A stretch of DNA of 64,000 nt from Albidovulum inexpectatum. GTDB lineage: Bacteria; Pseudomonadota; Alphaproteobacteria; Rhodobacterales; Rhodobacteraceae. The notes beneath the pieces are model-generated. The model was not told the origin of the DNA and did no database searches. It saw nothing but the letters and a program-made list of their open reading frames with translations. Of the stretch, positions 47,846-57,905 are shown piece by piece. A program made the position numbers and the translations under genes. The stretch is taken from assembly GCF_002927635.1 (NCBI RefSeq), contig NZ_PRDS01000002.1, positions 124,001-188,000 of the forward strand, read 5' to 3'. The stretch's first letter is position 1, and each line of letters opens with the position of its first letter.

Positions 47846-48678
47846 ACGACCTTCCGCCCCTGCGCGCGGTGATTGCCGAACACGGAATCGCCGCGAAGAA
47901 GTCGCTGGGGCAGAACTTTCTGCTGGATCTGAACCTCACCGCCCGGATCGCCCGCGCAGCCGGCGACCTTACACAATGCGATGTGCTCGAGGTCGGCCCC
48001 GGTCCCGGCGGCCTGACTCGCGGCCTGTTGGCCCAAGGCGCGCGCAAGGTCCTGGCGATAGAGAAGGATGCCCGTTGCCTGCCCGCCCTGGCCCAGATTG
48101 CCGACGCCTATCCGGGCAGGCTGGAGGTTCTCAATGCCGATGCACTGGAGGTCGATCCGCTTCAATATCTGACCCCGCCAATACGCATCGTGTCCAACCT
48201 GCCCTACAATGTGGGAACCGAGCTGCTGACCCGCTGGCTGTCGCCCCCGGACTGGCCGCCTGTCTGGGAAAGCCTGACGCTGATGTTCCAGAAGGAGGTC
48301 GCACAACGCATCGTCGCGCGTCCGGGTGACAAGGCCTATGGGCGTCTGGCGATCCTGGCGCGGTGGCGCACCGATCCGGCCATCGTTCTGACCCTGCCGC
48401 CGGAAGCCTTTACCCCCGCACCCAAGGTCCATTCGGCGGTCGTCCATCTGAAAGCGCTGCCTGAACCTCGGTTCCCTGCGGACCCGAAGGTTCTGAATCG
48501 CGTCGTCGCCGCCGGGTTCAACCAGCGCCGCAAGATGCTGCGGTCGTCTCTGAAAACGCTGGGGCCGGATATCGAACAGAAGCTGAGCGAAGCGGGAATC
48601 CCCCCGACGGCACGGGCCGAGGAGATCGATCTGGAATCATGGTGTCGGCTGGCCCGGGTAATCGCCCGCCAAGACTGA
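47833..48678 (+). CDS. rsmA: 16S rRNA (adenine1518/1519-N6)-dimethyltransferase
   Basis: A 281-residue SAM methyltransferase (KsgA) that dimethylates two adenines in the 16S rRNA 3' hairpin. [13 protein letters not shown], the SAM motif [16 protein letters not shown] and catalytic [11 protein letters not shown] are all present, with [13 protein letters not shown] at the C-terminus. Last gene of the lpt-surA-pdxA cluster, an order conserved widely in Proteobacteria. Confidence 0.96.
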   Translation: MAGIDDLPPLRAVIAEHGIAAKKSLGQNFLLDLNLTARIARAAGDLTQCDVLEVGPGPGGLTRGLLAQGARKVLAIEKDARCLPALAQIADAYPGRLEVLNADALEVDPLQYLTPPIRIVSNLPYNVGTELLTRWLSPPDWPPVWESLTLMFQKEVAQRIVARPGDKAYGRLAILARWRTDPAIVLTLPPEAFTPAPKVHSAVVHLKALPEPRFPADPKVLNRVVAAGFNQRRKMLRSSLKTLGPDIEQKLSEAGIPPTARAEEIDLESWCRLARVIARQD

Positions 48679-48723
48679 TGCGATGGTTCTTCGAATACGC
48701 CGCAGCACCAGGCGGCCGACATG

Positions 48724-48750
48724 AAAAACGGGGCGCAGCAGCGCCCCGTT
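48724..48750 (-). terminator. Rho-independent terminator of the DUF4167 gene
   Basis: AACGGGGCGC and GCGCCCCGTT form a perfect 10-bp stem with a 4-nt loop. On the minus strand the stem runs into TTTTT. It lies 29 nt after the DUF4167 stop. It may also slow plus-strand transcription coming from rsmA. Confidence 0.8.
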
Positions 48751-48778
48751 CGTCATTCATCCAACATGGCCCCTGCCG

Positions 48779-49486
48779 TCACTCGGCCGCGTCAGCGGGC
48801 GTTTCCGGCGAGGCGTCGGGCTTGCCGTCGGAACCTGCGGACTCCTCTGCCTGATCGGACTTGCGCGTACGCGGCTTGCGCGGGCTGCGCTTGCGCACGG
48901 GCTTGGCCTCATCGGCTGGCTGATCATTCTTCGCGCCGTCGTTTTTTCCTTCGTCGCCCACCGGCGCAGCAGAGGTCGCGGATGCCTGATTTTCATCGAT
49001 CTTCGATTCCGGCGTTTCGACCAGAACCTCGTCATCGTCCTTTGTCGAGACGCTTGGCAAAGCGTCATCACGCTGGCGCGAGTCGCGGTCATTGCGGCGA
49101 CGGTTGCGGCCCCGGTTTTCCTCGCCCGAACCGCCCTGCTGCTGGCTGCCGGATTCGCCCTGCCCGCCCGCGTGCTGATTTTGCTGGTTCTGCTGCTGGT
49201 TCTGCTGCTGAGCCTGCCGCGCTTCCTGTTCACGCTGCATCTCACGCTGAGCATCGCTCAGCAAGCGCGTGTAATGCTCGGCATGCTGCAGAAAGTTCTG
49301 TTCGGCAACGCGGTCGTTGGACAGCTGAGCATCACGCGCCAGCGCCAGATACTTGTCGATGATCTGCTGCGGCGTGCCGCGTACCTTGCCCTCGGGGCCC
49401 GAGGACTCGAACACCCGGTTCACGATATTGCCGAGCGGACGCTGCCTGTTCGATTTCGAGCGCGAACGGTTCTTGGAAGATCTCAT
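48779..49486 (-). CDS. DUF4167 family protein (low-complexity C-terminus)
   Basis: A 235-residue protein. Residues 1-85 match DUF4167 (basic start MRSSKNRSRSKSNRQRPLGN, then VFESSGPEGKVRGTPQQIIDKYLALARDA). Residues 88-235 are low complexity, rich in Gln/Asn, then Arg, Asp, Glu and Lys, so largely disordered. The basic N-terminus suggests nucleic-acid binding; the function is unknown. It sits downstream of prfA-prmC as in many alphaproteobacteria. Confidence 0.88.
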   Translation of the reverse strand: MRSSKNRSRSKSNRQRPLGNIVNRVFESSGPEGKVRGTPQQIIDKYLALARDAQLSNDRVAEQNFLQHAEHYTRLLSDAQREMQREQEARQAQQQNQQQNQQNQHAGGQGESGSQQQGGSGEENRGRNRRRNDRDSRQRDDALPSVSTKDDDEVLVETPESKIDENQASATSAAPVGDEGKNDGAKNDQPADEAKPVRKRSPRKPRTRKSDQAEESAGSDGKPDASPETPADAAE

Positions 49487-49660
49487 AATGCTTTCGTCTG
49501 TTCAGGCCATAGGGCTGTAGGTTTCTTGCCCGGCGTCTGTGCCGCACCTGTCAAGTTCGGCTAATCTGCGGTCGTTTTGTGCAGGGCAAACCAGTTCGGG
49601 GCTGGGTCAAATCACCGCCCGGAACGGCCTCTTTAATGCACGGCGCCGCGCTGTGAGCAA

Positions 49661-49701
49661 GCGGAAATTCACCGCATTCCGAAATTGTGGTGGATTTCCG
49701 C
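49661..49701. repeat. 13-bp inverted repeat upstream of the DUF4167 gene
   Basis: GCGGAAATTCACC (49661-49673) pairs with GGTGGATTTCCGC (49689-49701), 13 bp with one G-T wobble, around a 15-nt spacer. It lies in the 269-nt gap between prmC and the DUF4167 gene. No T-tract follows on the minus strand. It could be an operator, a leader hairpin or a transcript-end structure of prfA-prmC. I see nothing else in this gap. Confidence 0.5.
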
Positions 49702-49755
49702 AACAGTATGTCAGATCGCTGCCCCGATGCGCAAGAACCCGCTGCCCGGTCCGCA

Positions 49756-50589
49756 TCACGATTGCGCGCAGACAACCCGGTCCCGGCCGTCAAGATCGCG
49801 CAGCACCTCGATGCCGTGCAAATCCGCATCTGCAAGGATCCTGCAGACATCCGCGGCCTGTGTCGGGCCAATCTCGAGCAGGACCCGCCCTCCGGGCGCA
49901 AGAACCCGGCCGATTCCTGCCGCGATCGCGCGATAGGCCTCCAGCCCGTCACCGCCGGGCGTAAGCGCCAGATGCGGCTCCCATTCGCGGACCTCTGGGG
50001 ACAGCCGCGCCATTTCATCCAGCGAAATATAGGGTGGATTGGAAACGACCAGGTCAAATCGGCCCTGCACATTGGTGAGCCAATCGGACTGAACGAATTC
50101 CGCCCTGTCCGACAGGCCAAGGGCCGCGGCATTTTTCCTGGCGACCTGCAGCGCGGCCGGGGAAACATCCACCCCAACCCCTTGGGCCGCTGGCCGATGG
50201 AACAGACAGGACAGCAGAATACAGCCGGTCCCGGTTCCCAGATCCAGAACGCGCTGGAACGGTCGCGCCAGGGCGGCTTCGACCAGCAATTCGGTTTCCG
50301 GGCGCGGGTCCAGCGTGTCGCGCGTCACGCAAAAGGAAAGGCCAAAGAATTCCCGCCGGCCAAGGATCTGGCTGACCGGTTCCCGCGCGGCGCGGCGCGC
50401 GACCAGGCCGCGAAAGGCGTCCGCCTGATCGTCTACCAGATCCTCGGACAGTAGCAGGGTCACGCGGTCGGGCGCCACTCCAGCGGCATGGGCGAGAAGC
50501 CGGCGCGCATCCCTTTCAGGCGTGTCGATCCCGGCCGCCCGCAGGGCCCGCACGGCTTCGGCTAGCAGACGCGATGCGCGCTCGGCCAC
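49756..50589 (-). CDS. prmC: Peptide chain release factor N5-glutamine methyltransferase
   Basis: A 277-residue SAM methyltransferase that methylates the GGQ glutamine of release factors. SAM-binding DLGTGTG is at 116-122 and catalytic NPPY at 184-187. The start codon is GTG and overlaps the prfA stop (TAGTG), tying synthesis to that of its substrate RF1. The N-terminal helical domain (1-90) is standard for PrmC. Confidence 0.95.
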   Translation of the reverse strand: MAERASRLLAEAVRALRAAGIDTPERDARRLLAHAAGVAPDRVTLLLSEDLVDDQADAFRGLVARRAAREPVSQILGRREFFGLSFCVTRDTLDPRPETELLVEAALARPFQRVLDLGTGTGCILLSCLFHRPAAQGVGVDVSPAALQVARKNAAALGLSDRAEFVQSDWLTNVQGRFDLVVSNPPYISLDEMARLSPEVREWEPHLALTPGGDGLEAYRAIAAGIGRVLAPGGRVLLEIGPTQAADVCRILADADLHGIEVLRDLDGRDRVVCAQS

Positions 50590-51650
50590 TATGATTGGCC
50601 TTCCATCTCGGCCAGCCTTGCGGCCTGGTCGGCGGCGATCAGGGCGTCGGTCACCTCGGTCAGATCGCCCTGCATGATCTCGCCCAGCCGATACAATGTC
50701 AGCCCGATACGGTGATCGGTCATCCGGCCCTGCGGGAAGTTGTAGGTGCGGATGCGTTCCGACCGGTCGCCTGTCCCGACCTGGGCCTTGCGTTCGGCCG
50801 CACGCTGTTCGGCGGCCTTTCGACGCTCCATGTCATACAAACGGGCGCGCAGGACGGCCATCGCATTGGCGCGGTTCTGATGCTGGGATTTCTCGGAACT
50901 GGTGACCACAATCCCGGTCGGAATATGCGTGATCCGCACCGCCGAGTCGGTCGTGTTCACATGCTGCCCACCCGCGCCCGATGCCCGCATCGTATCGATG
51001 CGAATGTCGGAGTCGGGGATCTCGATCTCGACATCCTCTGCCTCGGGCAGAACGGCGACAGTCGCGGCCGAGGTATGGATGCGTCCACCCGCCTCGGTTT
51101 CCGGCACGCGCTGGACCCGATGCACGCCGGATTCGAATTTCAGTCGGGCGAAGACGCCCTCGCCCGCGATCCTGGCAACGACTTCCTTGATCCCCCCCAG
51201 CTCCGTTTCGGACAACTCGAGGATTTCGAAGCGCCATCCCTGCCGTTCGGCGAATTTCTGATACATGCGCAGAAGGTCCGCGGCGAACAGCGCGGCCTCC
51301 TCGCCGCCCGTTCCGGGACGGATCTCGAGGATCGCAGGCCGGGAATCGGCCGCGTCCCTGGGCAACAGCGCCAGCTTCAGTCGCTGCTCCATCTCGGGGA
51401 TACGGGCCCGCAGGGCCGGGATCTCTTCCTCGGCCAGCGCGCGCATTTCGGGGTCTTCCAGCATGGTTTCGGCCTCGGCCAGGTCGGACAATGCCTGACG
51501 ATAGGCCCGAATTTCGGCCACGACGGGCTTCAGCTCGGAATATTCCCGGCTCAGGCGCGCAATATCCGCCGGATCGGCGCCGGCAGACAGTCGTGCCTCG
51601 AGATATTCGAGTCGCTGTACGATCTGGTCGAGCTTGTCATGCGGTATCAT
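50589..51650 (-). CDS. prfA: Peptide chain release factor 1
   Basis: A 353-residue RF1 that terminates translation at UAA and UAG. GGQ is at 227-229 in [16 protein letters not shown]. The stop-codon reading P-x-T tripeptide is PET (183-185) within [16 protein letters not shown], which supports RF1 rather than RF2. Operon with prmC. Confidence 0.96.
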   Translation of the reverse strand: MIPHDKLDQIVQRLEYLEARLSAGADPADIARLSREYSELKPVVAEIRAYRQALSDLAEAETMLEDPEMRALAEEEIPALRARIPEMEQRLKLALLPRDAADSRPAILEIRPGTGGEEAALFAADLLRMYQKFAERQGWRFEILELSETELGGIKEVVARIAGEGVFARLKFESGVHRVQRVPETEAGGRIHTSAATVAVLPEAEDVEIEIPDSDIRIDTMRASGAGGQHVNTTDSAVRITHIPTGIVVTSSEKSQHQNRANAMAVLRARLYDMERRKAAEQRAAERKAQVGTGDRSERIRTYNFPQGRMTDHRIGLTLYRLGEIMQGDLTEVTDALIAADQAARLAEMEGQS

Positions 51651-51689
51651 GGCGCGGGTTTGGCGTCTGGGGCGTTCCGGGTCAAGGGG

Positions 51690-52160
51690 TCAGGCTTGTG
51701 CATCCGCCAGCCGGGCCAGCCAGTCACGCAGCCGCGCGGCGTTCACGCCCATGTCGCTGTACCCAAAGCGCAGCCGGGCGTGGATCGTCACGATTGCCCC
51801 GCCATCCGCAGCGCGCGCCTCGGCGGTGGTGTAATCGGGAAATCCAAACAGGCGCGACCGCGTGATCCAGGTGATCCGCCCCTGCGCGGGATCGCCCGCA
51901 AGCCGCACTGTCCGCGGCGTGGACCGCGCGATGGCGTCAAGTTGCGCAAGGGCTTTCTCGGGGGTCACACCCTGCAGTCGGATCAAGGCATGGGCGCCGC
52001 CGGTCTGTGGCAGAACGGCCTCTGGCCCCGGCGGCTGCGGGGCAAGGTCGGCCGGCAATCGCGGCGCCACATGCCAACGCGTAGGATCAGAGGGCGCAAG
52101 GCGAATCCATGCAAGACCCGCGCCCACCAGGGCAACGACAACTATCAGGACCGGTTTCAC
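51690..52160 (-). CDS. DUF1499 family membrane-anchored protein
   Basis: A 156-residue protein with one N-terminal hydrophobic helix (residues 3-21) and a DUF1499-type domain (about 45-150; ARSTPRTVRLAG, TWITRSRLFGFPDYTTAE, HARLRFGYSDMGVN). The start is taken as GTG at 52160, since it overlaps the ureohydrolase stop (GTGA) and has GGAGAAG upstream; an ATG six codons earlier is possible. Function unknown. Confidence 0.8.
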   Translation of the reverse strand: MKPVLIVVVALVGAGLAWIRLAPSDPTRWHVAPRLPADLAPQPPGPEAVLPQTGGAHALIRLQGVTPEKALAQLDAIARSTPRTVRLAGDPAQGRITWITRSRLFGFPDYTTAEARAADGGAIVTIHARLRFGYSDMGVNAARLRDWLARLADAQA

Positions 52161-53122
52161 GTGCTTCTCCGCATCCACAGATACAGGCAGATCAGTTCAT
52201 GCGCGACATGGGCACCCGCGATGGCCGTCGCCCCGGTCGTGTCATAGGCCGGAGAGACCTCGACCACGTCGCCGCCCACCAGCCGAACACCCGCGATGTC
52301 GCGCAGAATGGCAGCCGCCTGCCACGAGGCAAGCCCACCCCAGACGGGGGTTCCCGTCCCCGGCGCGAAAGCGGGATCGAGACAGTCAATGTCAAACGTC
52401 AGATAACAGGGATGGTCACCCACGATCCGGCGGATGCGCCGCGCAACCTCGGCCGCGCCCTCTTCGTGCACGCTGCGTGCATCGATCACGTTCATGCCCA
52501 TGAAGTCGTCATTATGCGTGCGGATGCCGATCTGAACAGAACGGGCGGGGTCGATCAGACCCAGCTTGATTGCCTTGTAGAACATGGTGCCATGATCGAT
52601 CCGGCTCATGTCGTCGTCGGGCCAGGTGTCGGAATGGGCGTCGAAATGGATCAGCGACAAGGGCCCAAACCGTTCCGCATAGGCCCGCAGGATCGGAAAC
52701 GTCACATAGTGATCGCCGCCAAGGGCAATCGTTCCGGGGCCAGCCTGCAGGATGGTACGGACATGATCGGTCAGACGGTCGGGAAAGGCCGCGACATCGG
52801 CATAGTCGAAAGCCAGGTCGCCATAGTCGACGATGTCGAATTCATCGAGCGGCGAGAAGCCCCAGCCATAGGGCGGGTCGAATGGCTGCAGTGTCGAAGC
52901 CTCGCGGATCGCGCGCGGTCCGAAGCGCGTGCCCGGCCGATTCGTGACGGCCTGATCAAACGGAACACCGGTTACGACCAGATCGACCCCCGACAGATCC
53001 TTGGTATAGCGCCTGCGCAGGAAACTGGTCGCGCCGCCAAAGGTATTCTCGAAGGCCAGTCCACGCCGCTCGGGTCGCGTGAAGGCCAGATCGACCTGAC
53101 GCTTCGCGTCTTCCAATGCCAT
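52157..53122 (-). CDS. speB: Agmatinase-family ureohydrolase
   Basis: A 321-residue dimanganese hydrolase splitting guanidino compounds to urea and an amine. Metal motifs are GGDHYVTFP, HFDAHSDTW and FDIDCLDPAFAPGTGTP, all intact. The DHGTMF stretch after the second motif is the one seen in agmatinases, so putrescine formation from agmatine is the best guess. It is upstream of the DUF1499 gene in one operon and divergent from mazG. A paralogue is at 59466. Confidence 0.88.
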   Translation of the reverse strand: MALEDAKRQVDLAFTRPERRGLAFENTFGGATSFLRRRYTKDLSGVDLVVTGVPFDQAVTNRPGTRFGPRAIREASTLQPFDPPYGWGFSPLDEFDIVDYGDLAFDYADVAAFPDRLTDHVRTILQAGPGTIALGGDHYVTFPILRAYAERFGPLSLIHFDAHSDTWPDDDMSRIDHGTMFYKAIKLGLIDPARSVQIGIRTHNDDFMGMNVIDARSVHEEGAAEVARRIRRIVGDHPCYLTFDIDCLDPAFAPGTGTPVWGGLASWQAAAILRDIAGVRLVGGDVVEVSPAYDTTGATAIAGAHVAHELICLYLWMRRST

Positions 53123-53349
53123 CCGATTGCTCCGTCATCTGGATGCCCCATCCGTGTGGGGCGGCCGCACCGCCTTGGCCGACCTTTGTCACTGGCGTCA
53201 TTCGTGCCGGAGACGCCACCGATCCGGTGCGCCAAGCCAAGCGCCGACCGCATTGATTCGTCAAGCCAAAGACACGTTCAGCCGACCCGGTGGACTTCGG
53301 CCAATCTGTCGGCTTAGCTGCCGCCAAGATATGCAACAGGAGACAGCAG

Positions 53350-54225
53350 ATGTCTGACAGCAGAAAGACCCCCGGCAAGGAGGCGTCCGATCGTCTGGTC
53401 CATGACCCGCAGGGCGGCATCGCCCGGCTGGTCGAGATCATGGCGCGCCTGCGCGACCCCGAGACTGGCTGCCCCTGGGATATCGAACAGACATTCGACA
53501 CGATTGCGCCCTACACGATCGAAGAGGCCCACGAGGTCGCCGATGCGATCGAGCGTCGTGACTGGCAAGACCTGAAGGGCGAACTGGGCGATCTTCTCTT
53601 CCAGTCCGTCTATCATGCGCGCCTGGCCGAAGAGGCCGGCTTGTTCGATTTCGACGCGGTCGTGCGCCTGATCTGCGACAAGATGATCGCCCGCCACCCG
53701 CATGTCTTTGGCGATGAGAGTCGTGACAAGACAGCCGAACAGCAGACCCGAGACTGGGAACGTATCAAGGCCGCCGAGCGCGCCAGCAAGGCAAATGCCG
53801 GGGTTCTGGACGGTGTGGCCCTGGGCTTGCCGGCCCTGACCCGTGCGGTCAAGCTGCAGTCACGCGCCGCACGCGTCGGTTTCGACTGGCCGGCAACTGA
53901 TCAGGTACTGGACAAGATCGCCGAAGAGACACGCGAACTTGTCGAAGCCCGGCAGAACAAGAGCCAACAGGACGTCTTCGAGGAGTTCGGCGATCTGTTG
54001 TTCGTCATGGCAAACCTTGCGCGCCATCTAAAGATTGACCCGGAAGCTGCTCTGCGTGCGGCAAATTCCAAGTTTACGCGCCGTTTCAAGGCGATCGAGG
54101 CCGAACTTGCCCGGCGCGGCAAGACCCCCAGTGACAGCACCCTGGAAGAGATGGACGCGATCTGGAACCAGGTGAAGCAGACAGAGAAGCAGCACCATTC
54201 GGACGAGGTCGCTTCCACACCCTGA
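53350..54225 (+). CDS. mazG: Nucleoside triphosphate pyrophosphohydrolase MazG
   Basis: A 291-residue enzyme with two MazG domains. The first carries CPWDIEQTFDTI and EEAHEVADAIERRDWQDLKGELGDLLFQ, the second EETRELVEARQNK and EEFGDLLFVMANLARH, giving the EExxE/ExxD metal sites. It removes noncanonical or excess NTPs. AGGAGAC precedes the ATG. The 227-nt upstream gap shared with the ureohydrolase contains a 6-bp hairpin (53145-53162) and nothing else clear. Confidence 0.94.
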   Translation: MSDSRKTPGKEASDRLVHDPQGGIARLVEIMARLRDPETGCPWDIEQTFDTIAPYTIEEAHEVADAIERRDWQDLKGELGDLLFQSVYHARLAEEAGLFDFDAVVRLICDKMIARHPHVFGDESRDKTAEQQTRDWERIKAAERASKANAGVLDGVALGLPALTRAVKLQSRAARVGFDWPATDQVLDKIAEETRELVEARQNKSQQDVFEEFGDLLFVMANLARHLKIDPEAALRAANSKFTRRFKAIEAELARRGKTPSDSTLEEMDAIWNQVKQTEKQHHSDEVASTP

Positions 54226-54253
54226 AAATTTTTCCGATTTTTTTTGTCGGGTA

Positions 54254-54282
54254 TTGACGGGGGAATCCGGCTCGGCAATAAC
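54254..54282 (+). promoter_or_regulatory. Putative promoter of the iron-binding protein gene
   Basis: TTGACG (54254-54259) and AATAAC (54277-54282) are separated by 17 nt, about 30 nt before the ATG. An eight-T run lies just upstream and may end the mazG transcript. I see no convincing Fur-type palindrome here. Confidence 0.45.
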
Positions 54283-54315
54283 GCCGCCATAACCTGACAA
54301 AAGGAGTCGTGAATT

Positions 54316-55320
54316 ATGACCCGCATGCCCATCTTTGCCCTGGCGCTTGCCGCAATTGCCACCCCGCTGGCCGCCGAAGAGGTGAACGTCTATTCCCTGC
54401 GGCAGCCCGAACTGATCCAGCCGCTCTTCGATCGCTTTACCGAAAAGACCGGGATCGAAGTGAATGTGGCCACGATCGACAAGGGCATGGTCGAACGTCT
54501 TGTCAACGAAGGCGACCGCAGCCCGGCCGATCTGGTCATGACCGTGGACATCGCGCGCCTTGCCGAGGTTGTCGATGCCGGCGTGACCCAGCCTGTCGAG
54601 TCAGAGGTCCTGACCGCCAACATCCCCGCGGAATTCCGCGATCCGGGCAACCAGTGGTTCGGCCTGACGACCCGTGCGCGCGTCGTCTATGCCAGCAAGG
54701 AACGCGTGGCCGACGGCGAGGTAACGACCTACGAAGACCTGGCCGATCCCAAATGGAAAGGACGCATCTGCACGCGTCCGGGCACCCATGACTACAATCT
54801 TGGCCTGACGGCCGCGATGATCGAACATCACGGCATCGACTATACCCGCGAATGGCTGAAGGGCCTGAAGGCGAACCTGGCCAAGAAGCCCGAAGGCAAC
54901 GACCGCGCGCAGGTCAAGTCGATCTGGGCCGGCGAATGCGACATCAGCCTGGGCAACACCTATTACATGGGCAAGATGCTGGAGGATCCCGAGCAGCAGG
55001 AATGGGCGAACTCGGTCCGCATCATCTATCCGGTCTTTGAAAATGGCGGCACGCACATGAACGTCTCGGGCGTGGCCATGACCAAGGCCGCCCCGAACCG
55101 CGAGGCCGCGTTGAAACTGATGGAATTCCTGGCCTCGGACGAAGCACAGCAGATCTATGCCGAGCTGAACTACGAATTCCCCGTCAAGCCCGGCGTAGCG
55201 CTGTCGCCCGTGGTGGCAAGCTGGGGCGAATTCACGCCCGACACGCTGAACCTGATGGATGTCGCGCGTTCGCGCCCGGCGGCCCTGAAGCTGATGGAAG
55301 AAGTGAACTTCGACGGCTAA
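54316..55320 (+). CDS. Iron(III) ABC transporter substrate-binding protein (FbpA/FutA-like)
   Basis: A 334-residue periplasmic ferric-binding protein with a signal peptide ending ATPLAAEE (around residue 20). The adjacent tyrosines Y216-Y217 in NTYYMGKM match iron ligands of the family, and ENGGTHMNVSG and EAALKLMEFLASDEAQQIYAELNYEFPVKPG are typical. AGGAGTCG precedes the start. No permease or ATPase gene is adjacent and a strong terminator follows, so it must work with a transporter encoded elsewhere. Confidence 0.92.
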   Translation: MTRMPIFALALAAIATPLAAEEVNVYSLRQPELIQPLFDRFTEKTGIEVNVATIDKGMVERLVNEGDRSPADLVMTVDIARLAEVVDAGVTQPVESEVLTANIPAEFRDPGNQWFGLTTRARVVYASKERVADGEVTTYEDLADPKWKGRICTRPGTHDYNLGLTAAMIEHHGIDYTREWLKGLKANLAKKPEGNDRAQVKSIWAGECDISLGNTYYMGKMLEDPEQQEWANSVRIIYPVFENGGTHMNVSGVAMTKAAPNREAALKLMEFLASDEAQQIYAELNYEFPVKPGVALSPVVASWGEFTPDTLNLMDVARSRPAALKLMEEVNFDG

Positions 55321-55341
55321 ATTGCCAAAATATTGACTTTT

Positions 55342-55370
55342 CGGCTCCGGGGGTCACCCCGGGGCCGTTT
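55342..55370 (+). terminator. Rho-independent terminator of the iron-binding protein gene
   Basis: CGGCTCCGGGG and CCCCGGGGCCG form an 11-bp stem with one T-G wobble and loop GTCA, followed by TTTGTGT. It starts 21 nt after the stop codon. Confidence 0.8.
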
Positions 55371-55481
55371 GTGTCTTCTTGATGTGCCGGATCCGACGAT
55401 CTTCGACTGGACCCGTGGACAATTCCCCGCACTCGGGGCAGCCTTCGCGCAAATCGACGACAGATACGGGAAACAAGCCAC

Positions 55482-56423
55482 ATGACGCGCCCACGCAAGA
55501 TCATCATCGACACCGATCCCGGTCAGGACGATGCCGTGGCCATCCTTCTTGCGCTCGCTTCGCCCGAACTGGAGCTTCTGGGCATCACGGCCGTTGCGGG
55601 CAACGTGCCGCTGGCCCTGACCGCGCGCAATGCCCGGATCGTCTGCGAACTGGCCGGCCGCACGGATATACGGGTCTTTGCCGGCTGCGACCGGCCGATG
55701 AACCGCGATCTTGTCACCGCCGAATATGTCCACGGAAAGAGCGGCCTTGACGGGATCGCCCTGCCCGAACCGACGATGCCCCTGGCCGAGGGGCACGCCG
55801 TGGATTTCCTGATCCAGACCCTGCACGACGAGCCCGAAGGAACCGTTACGCTGTGCCCGATCGGGCCGCTGACCAATATCGCAACGGCCTTTCAGCGCGC
55901 GCCCGGCATCGTCCCGCGCGTGGCGGAAATCGTTCTGATGGGCGGGGCGTATTTCGAGGTCGGCAACGTCACCCCCGCCGCCGAATTCAATATCTATGTC
56001 GATCCAGAGGCCGCGCGCATCGTCTTTGGCTCGGGTGTGCCGCTGGTCGTAATGCCGCTGGATGTGACGCACAAGGTCCTGACCACGCGCGCGCGGGTCG
56101 AGGCGTTTCGCGCCCTGGGCACGCGGGTCGGCCATGCCGTGGCCAGCTGGACCGATTTCTTCGAACGCTACGACATGGCGAAATACGGTTCCGAAGGCGC
56201 GCCGCTTCACGACCCCTGCACCATTGCCTATCTTCTGCAGCCGGACCTGTTTTCCGGCCGCCATCTCAATGTCGAGATCGAGACCGAAGGCCGTTTCACC
56301 ACCGGCATGACGGTTGCCGATTGGTGGCGCGTAACCGACCGTCCCGCCAACGCCATGTTCATGCGCGACGTGGATGCGGATGGATTCTATCGCCTTCTGA
56401 CCGAGCGGCTCGCACGCCTGTGA
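55482..56423 (+). CDS. Inosine-uridine preferring nucleoside hydrolase family protein
   Basis: A 313-residue calcium-dependent N-ribohydrolase that frees base and ribose from nucleosides. The metal motif DTDPGQDDA is at residues 10-18; [27 protein letters not shown] and the late [10 protein letters not shown] His-Asp complete the site. Substrate preference cannot be told. It stands alone in the plus direction, 47 nt before selO. Confidence 0.92.
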   Translation: MTRPRKIIIDTDPGQDDAVAILLALASPELELLGITAVAGNVPLALTARNARIVCELAGRTDIRVFAGCDRPMNRDLVTAEYVHGKSGLDGIALPEPTMPLAEGHAVDFLIQTLHDEPEGTVTLCPIGPLTNIATAFQRAPGIVPRVAEIVLMGGAYFEVGNVTPAAEFNIYVDPEAARIVFGSGVPLVVMPLDVTHKVLTTRARVEAFRALGTRVGHAVASWTDFFERYDMAKYGSEGAPLHDPCTIAYLLQPDLFSGRHLNVEIETEGRFTTGMTVADWWRVTDRPANAMFMRDVDADGFYRLLTERLARL

Positions 56424-56469
56424 CGCCTTTGGCCTTTGTTACGGCCGCGATGGCGCCTATCTAGGCTGC

Positions 56470-57897
56470 ATGACCCTGAATATCGCCTTTGACAATTCCT
56501 ATGCCCGCCTGCCCGAGCGTCTGTATGTGCGCCAGCGCGCCACCCCCGTACGCGCGCCGCAACTGATCGCCTTGAACGATGACCTGGCCCGGCGGCTGGG
56601 GCTTGAACCCGGGGAACTGCGCAGCCCTGAAGGCATCGCCTTCTTGTCGGGAAATGCCGTTCCCGAAGGCGCCGAGCCGCTGGCACAGGCCTATGCCGGT
56701 CATCAGTTCGGCGGCTGGGTGCCACAACTTGGCGACGGGCGCGCGCTGCTTGTGGGCGAAGTCGTGGCGCCCGATGGCGCGCGCTTGGACATCCAGTTGA
56801 AAGGATCGGGTCCGACGCCGTTCTCGCGGCGCGGCGACGGGCGGGCCTGGCTGGGGCCTGTCTTGCGCGAATATGTCGTCTCCGAGGCGATGGCCGCGCT
56901 TGGCGTGCCCACGACCCGCGCCCTGGCGGCATTGTCGACCGGCGAAACCGTCTGGCGCGAAACCGGTCTGCCCGGCGCGATCCTCGTGCGCGTGGCCTCC
57001 AGCCACATTCGCGTGGGTACGTTCCAGTACTTCGCCGCGCGCGGCGATACCGAGGCCCTGCGACTGCTGACCGACCATGTCATCTGCCGGCACTATCCCG
57101 ATGCGGACGGCCCCCTGCAACTGATCGTTGCCGTGGCCGAGGCGCAGGCGCGACTGATCGCGCGCTGGATGGCACTGGGCTTCATTCACGGCGTGATGAA
57201 TACCGACAACATGGCCGTATCGGGCGAGACGATCGATTATGGCCCCTGCGCCTTCATGGACGTCTATCACCCGGAACGGGTCTTTTCCTCGATCGACCAG
57301 TTCGGCCGCTATGCCTATGGCAACCAGCCGCAGATCGCGCTGTGGAACCTGGCCCAGTTCGCGTCCGCGCTGCTGCCGCTTCTGGGTCCCGAGGATCAGG
57401 CGATCAAGGATGCGACCGAGGCGATCAACCGCTTTACCCCCGTCTATCAGTCCGAATGGCTTCGGCTGTTCGGCGCCAAGATCGGGCTGGAGAATCCCGA
57501 ACCGGATGACGCGGCATTGATCGGCGATCTGCTCTCGATCATGGCGGCGCAAGAGGCCGACTTCACGCGTGTGTTCCATGGTCTGGGACATGACACCGCC
57601 GCGGGGGAATTCCGCGACCCTGCCCCGTTCCATGAATGGCGGCGGCGCTGGCGCGCGCGGCTGGCGCGGCAGGGTGCCGATCCCATGGCCATCATGCGCG
57701 CATCGAACCCCGCGATCATCCCGCGCAACCACCGGATCGAACAGGCCATCAAGGCCGCGCTGGAGGGCGACTTCGCGCCATTTCATCGCCTGTGCGAAGC
57801 CACCAGACGCCCCTATGCCCCGCACGAGGAGGACCACGATCTCATGGCCGCGCCGCAGCCGGACGAGATCGTGCGCCGAACCTTTTGCGGCACTTGA
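56470..57897 (+). CDS. selO: Protein adenylyltransferase SelO
   Basis: A 475-residue pseudokinase-fold enzyme that transfers AMP to protein hydroxyls, linked to redox control. Family motifs include [19 protein letters not shown] and [17 protein letters not shown] near residues 75-125 and [25 protein letters not shown] mid-protein. A C-terminal cysteine (C473, in RTFCGT) stands where eukaryotic SelO has selenocysteine. Full length. Confidence 0.93.
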   Translation: MTLNIAFDNSYARLPERLYVRQRATPVRAPQLIALNDDLARRLGLEPGELRSPEGIAFLSGNAVPEGAEPLAQAYAGHQFGGWVPQLGDGRALLVGEVVAPDGARLDIQLKGSGPTPFSRRGDGRAWLGPVLREYVVSEAMAALGVPTTRALAALSTGETVWRETGLPGAILVRVASSHIRVGTFQYFAARGDTEALRLLTDHVICRHYPDADGPLQLIVAVAEAQARLIARWMALGFIHGVMNTDNMAVSGETIDYGPCAFMDVYHPERVFSSIDQFGRYAYGNQPQIALWNLAQFASALLPLLGPEDQAIKDATEAINRFTPVYQSEWLRLFGAKIGLENPEPDDAALIGDLLSIMAAQEADFTRVFHGLGHDTAAGEFRDPAPFHEWRRRWRARLARQGADPMAIMRASNPAIIPRNHRIEQAIKAALEGDFAPFHRLCEATRRPYAPHEEDHDLMAAPQPDEIVRRTFCGT

Positions 57898-57905
57898 CGA
57901 AAATT

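Noticed and set aside
54234-54248. Rho-independent terminator after mazG at the T-run
   Set aside because: The T-rich stretch has no convincing stem before it; only a 4-bp pairing around the run itself can be drawn.
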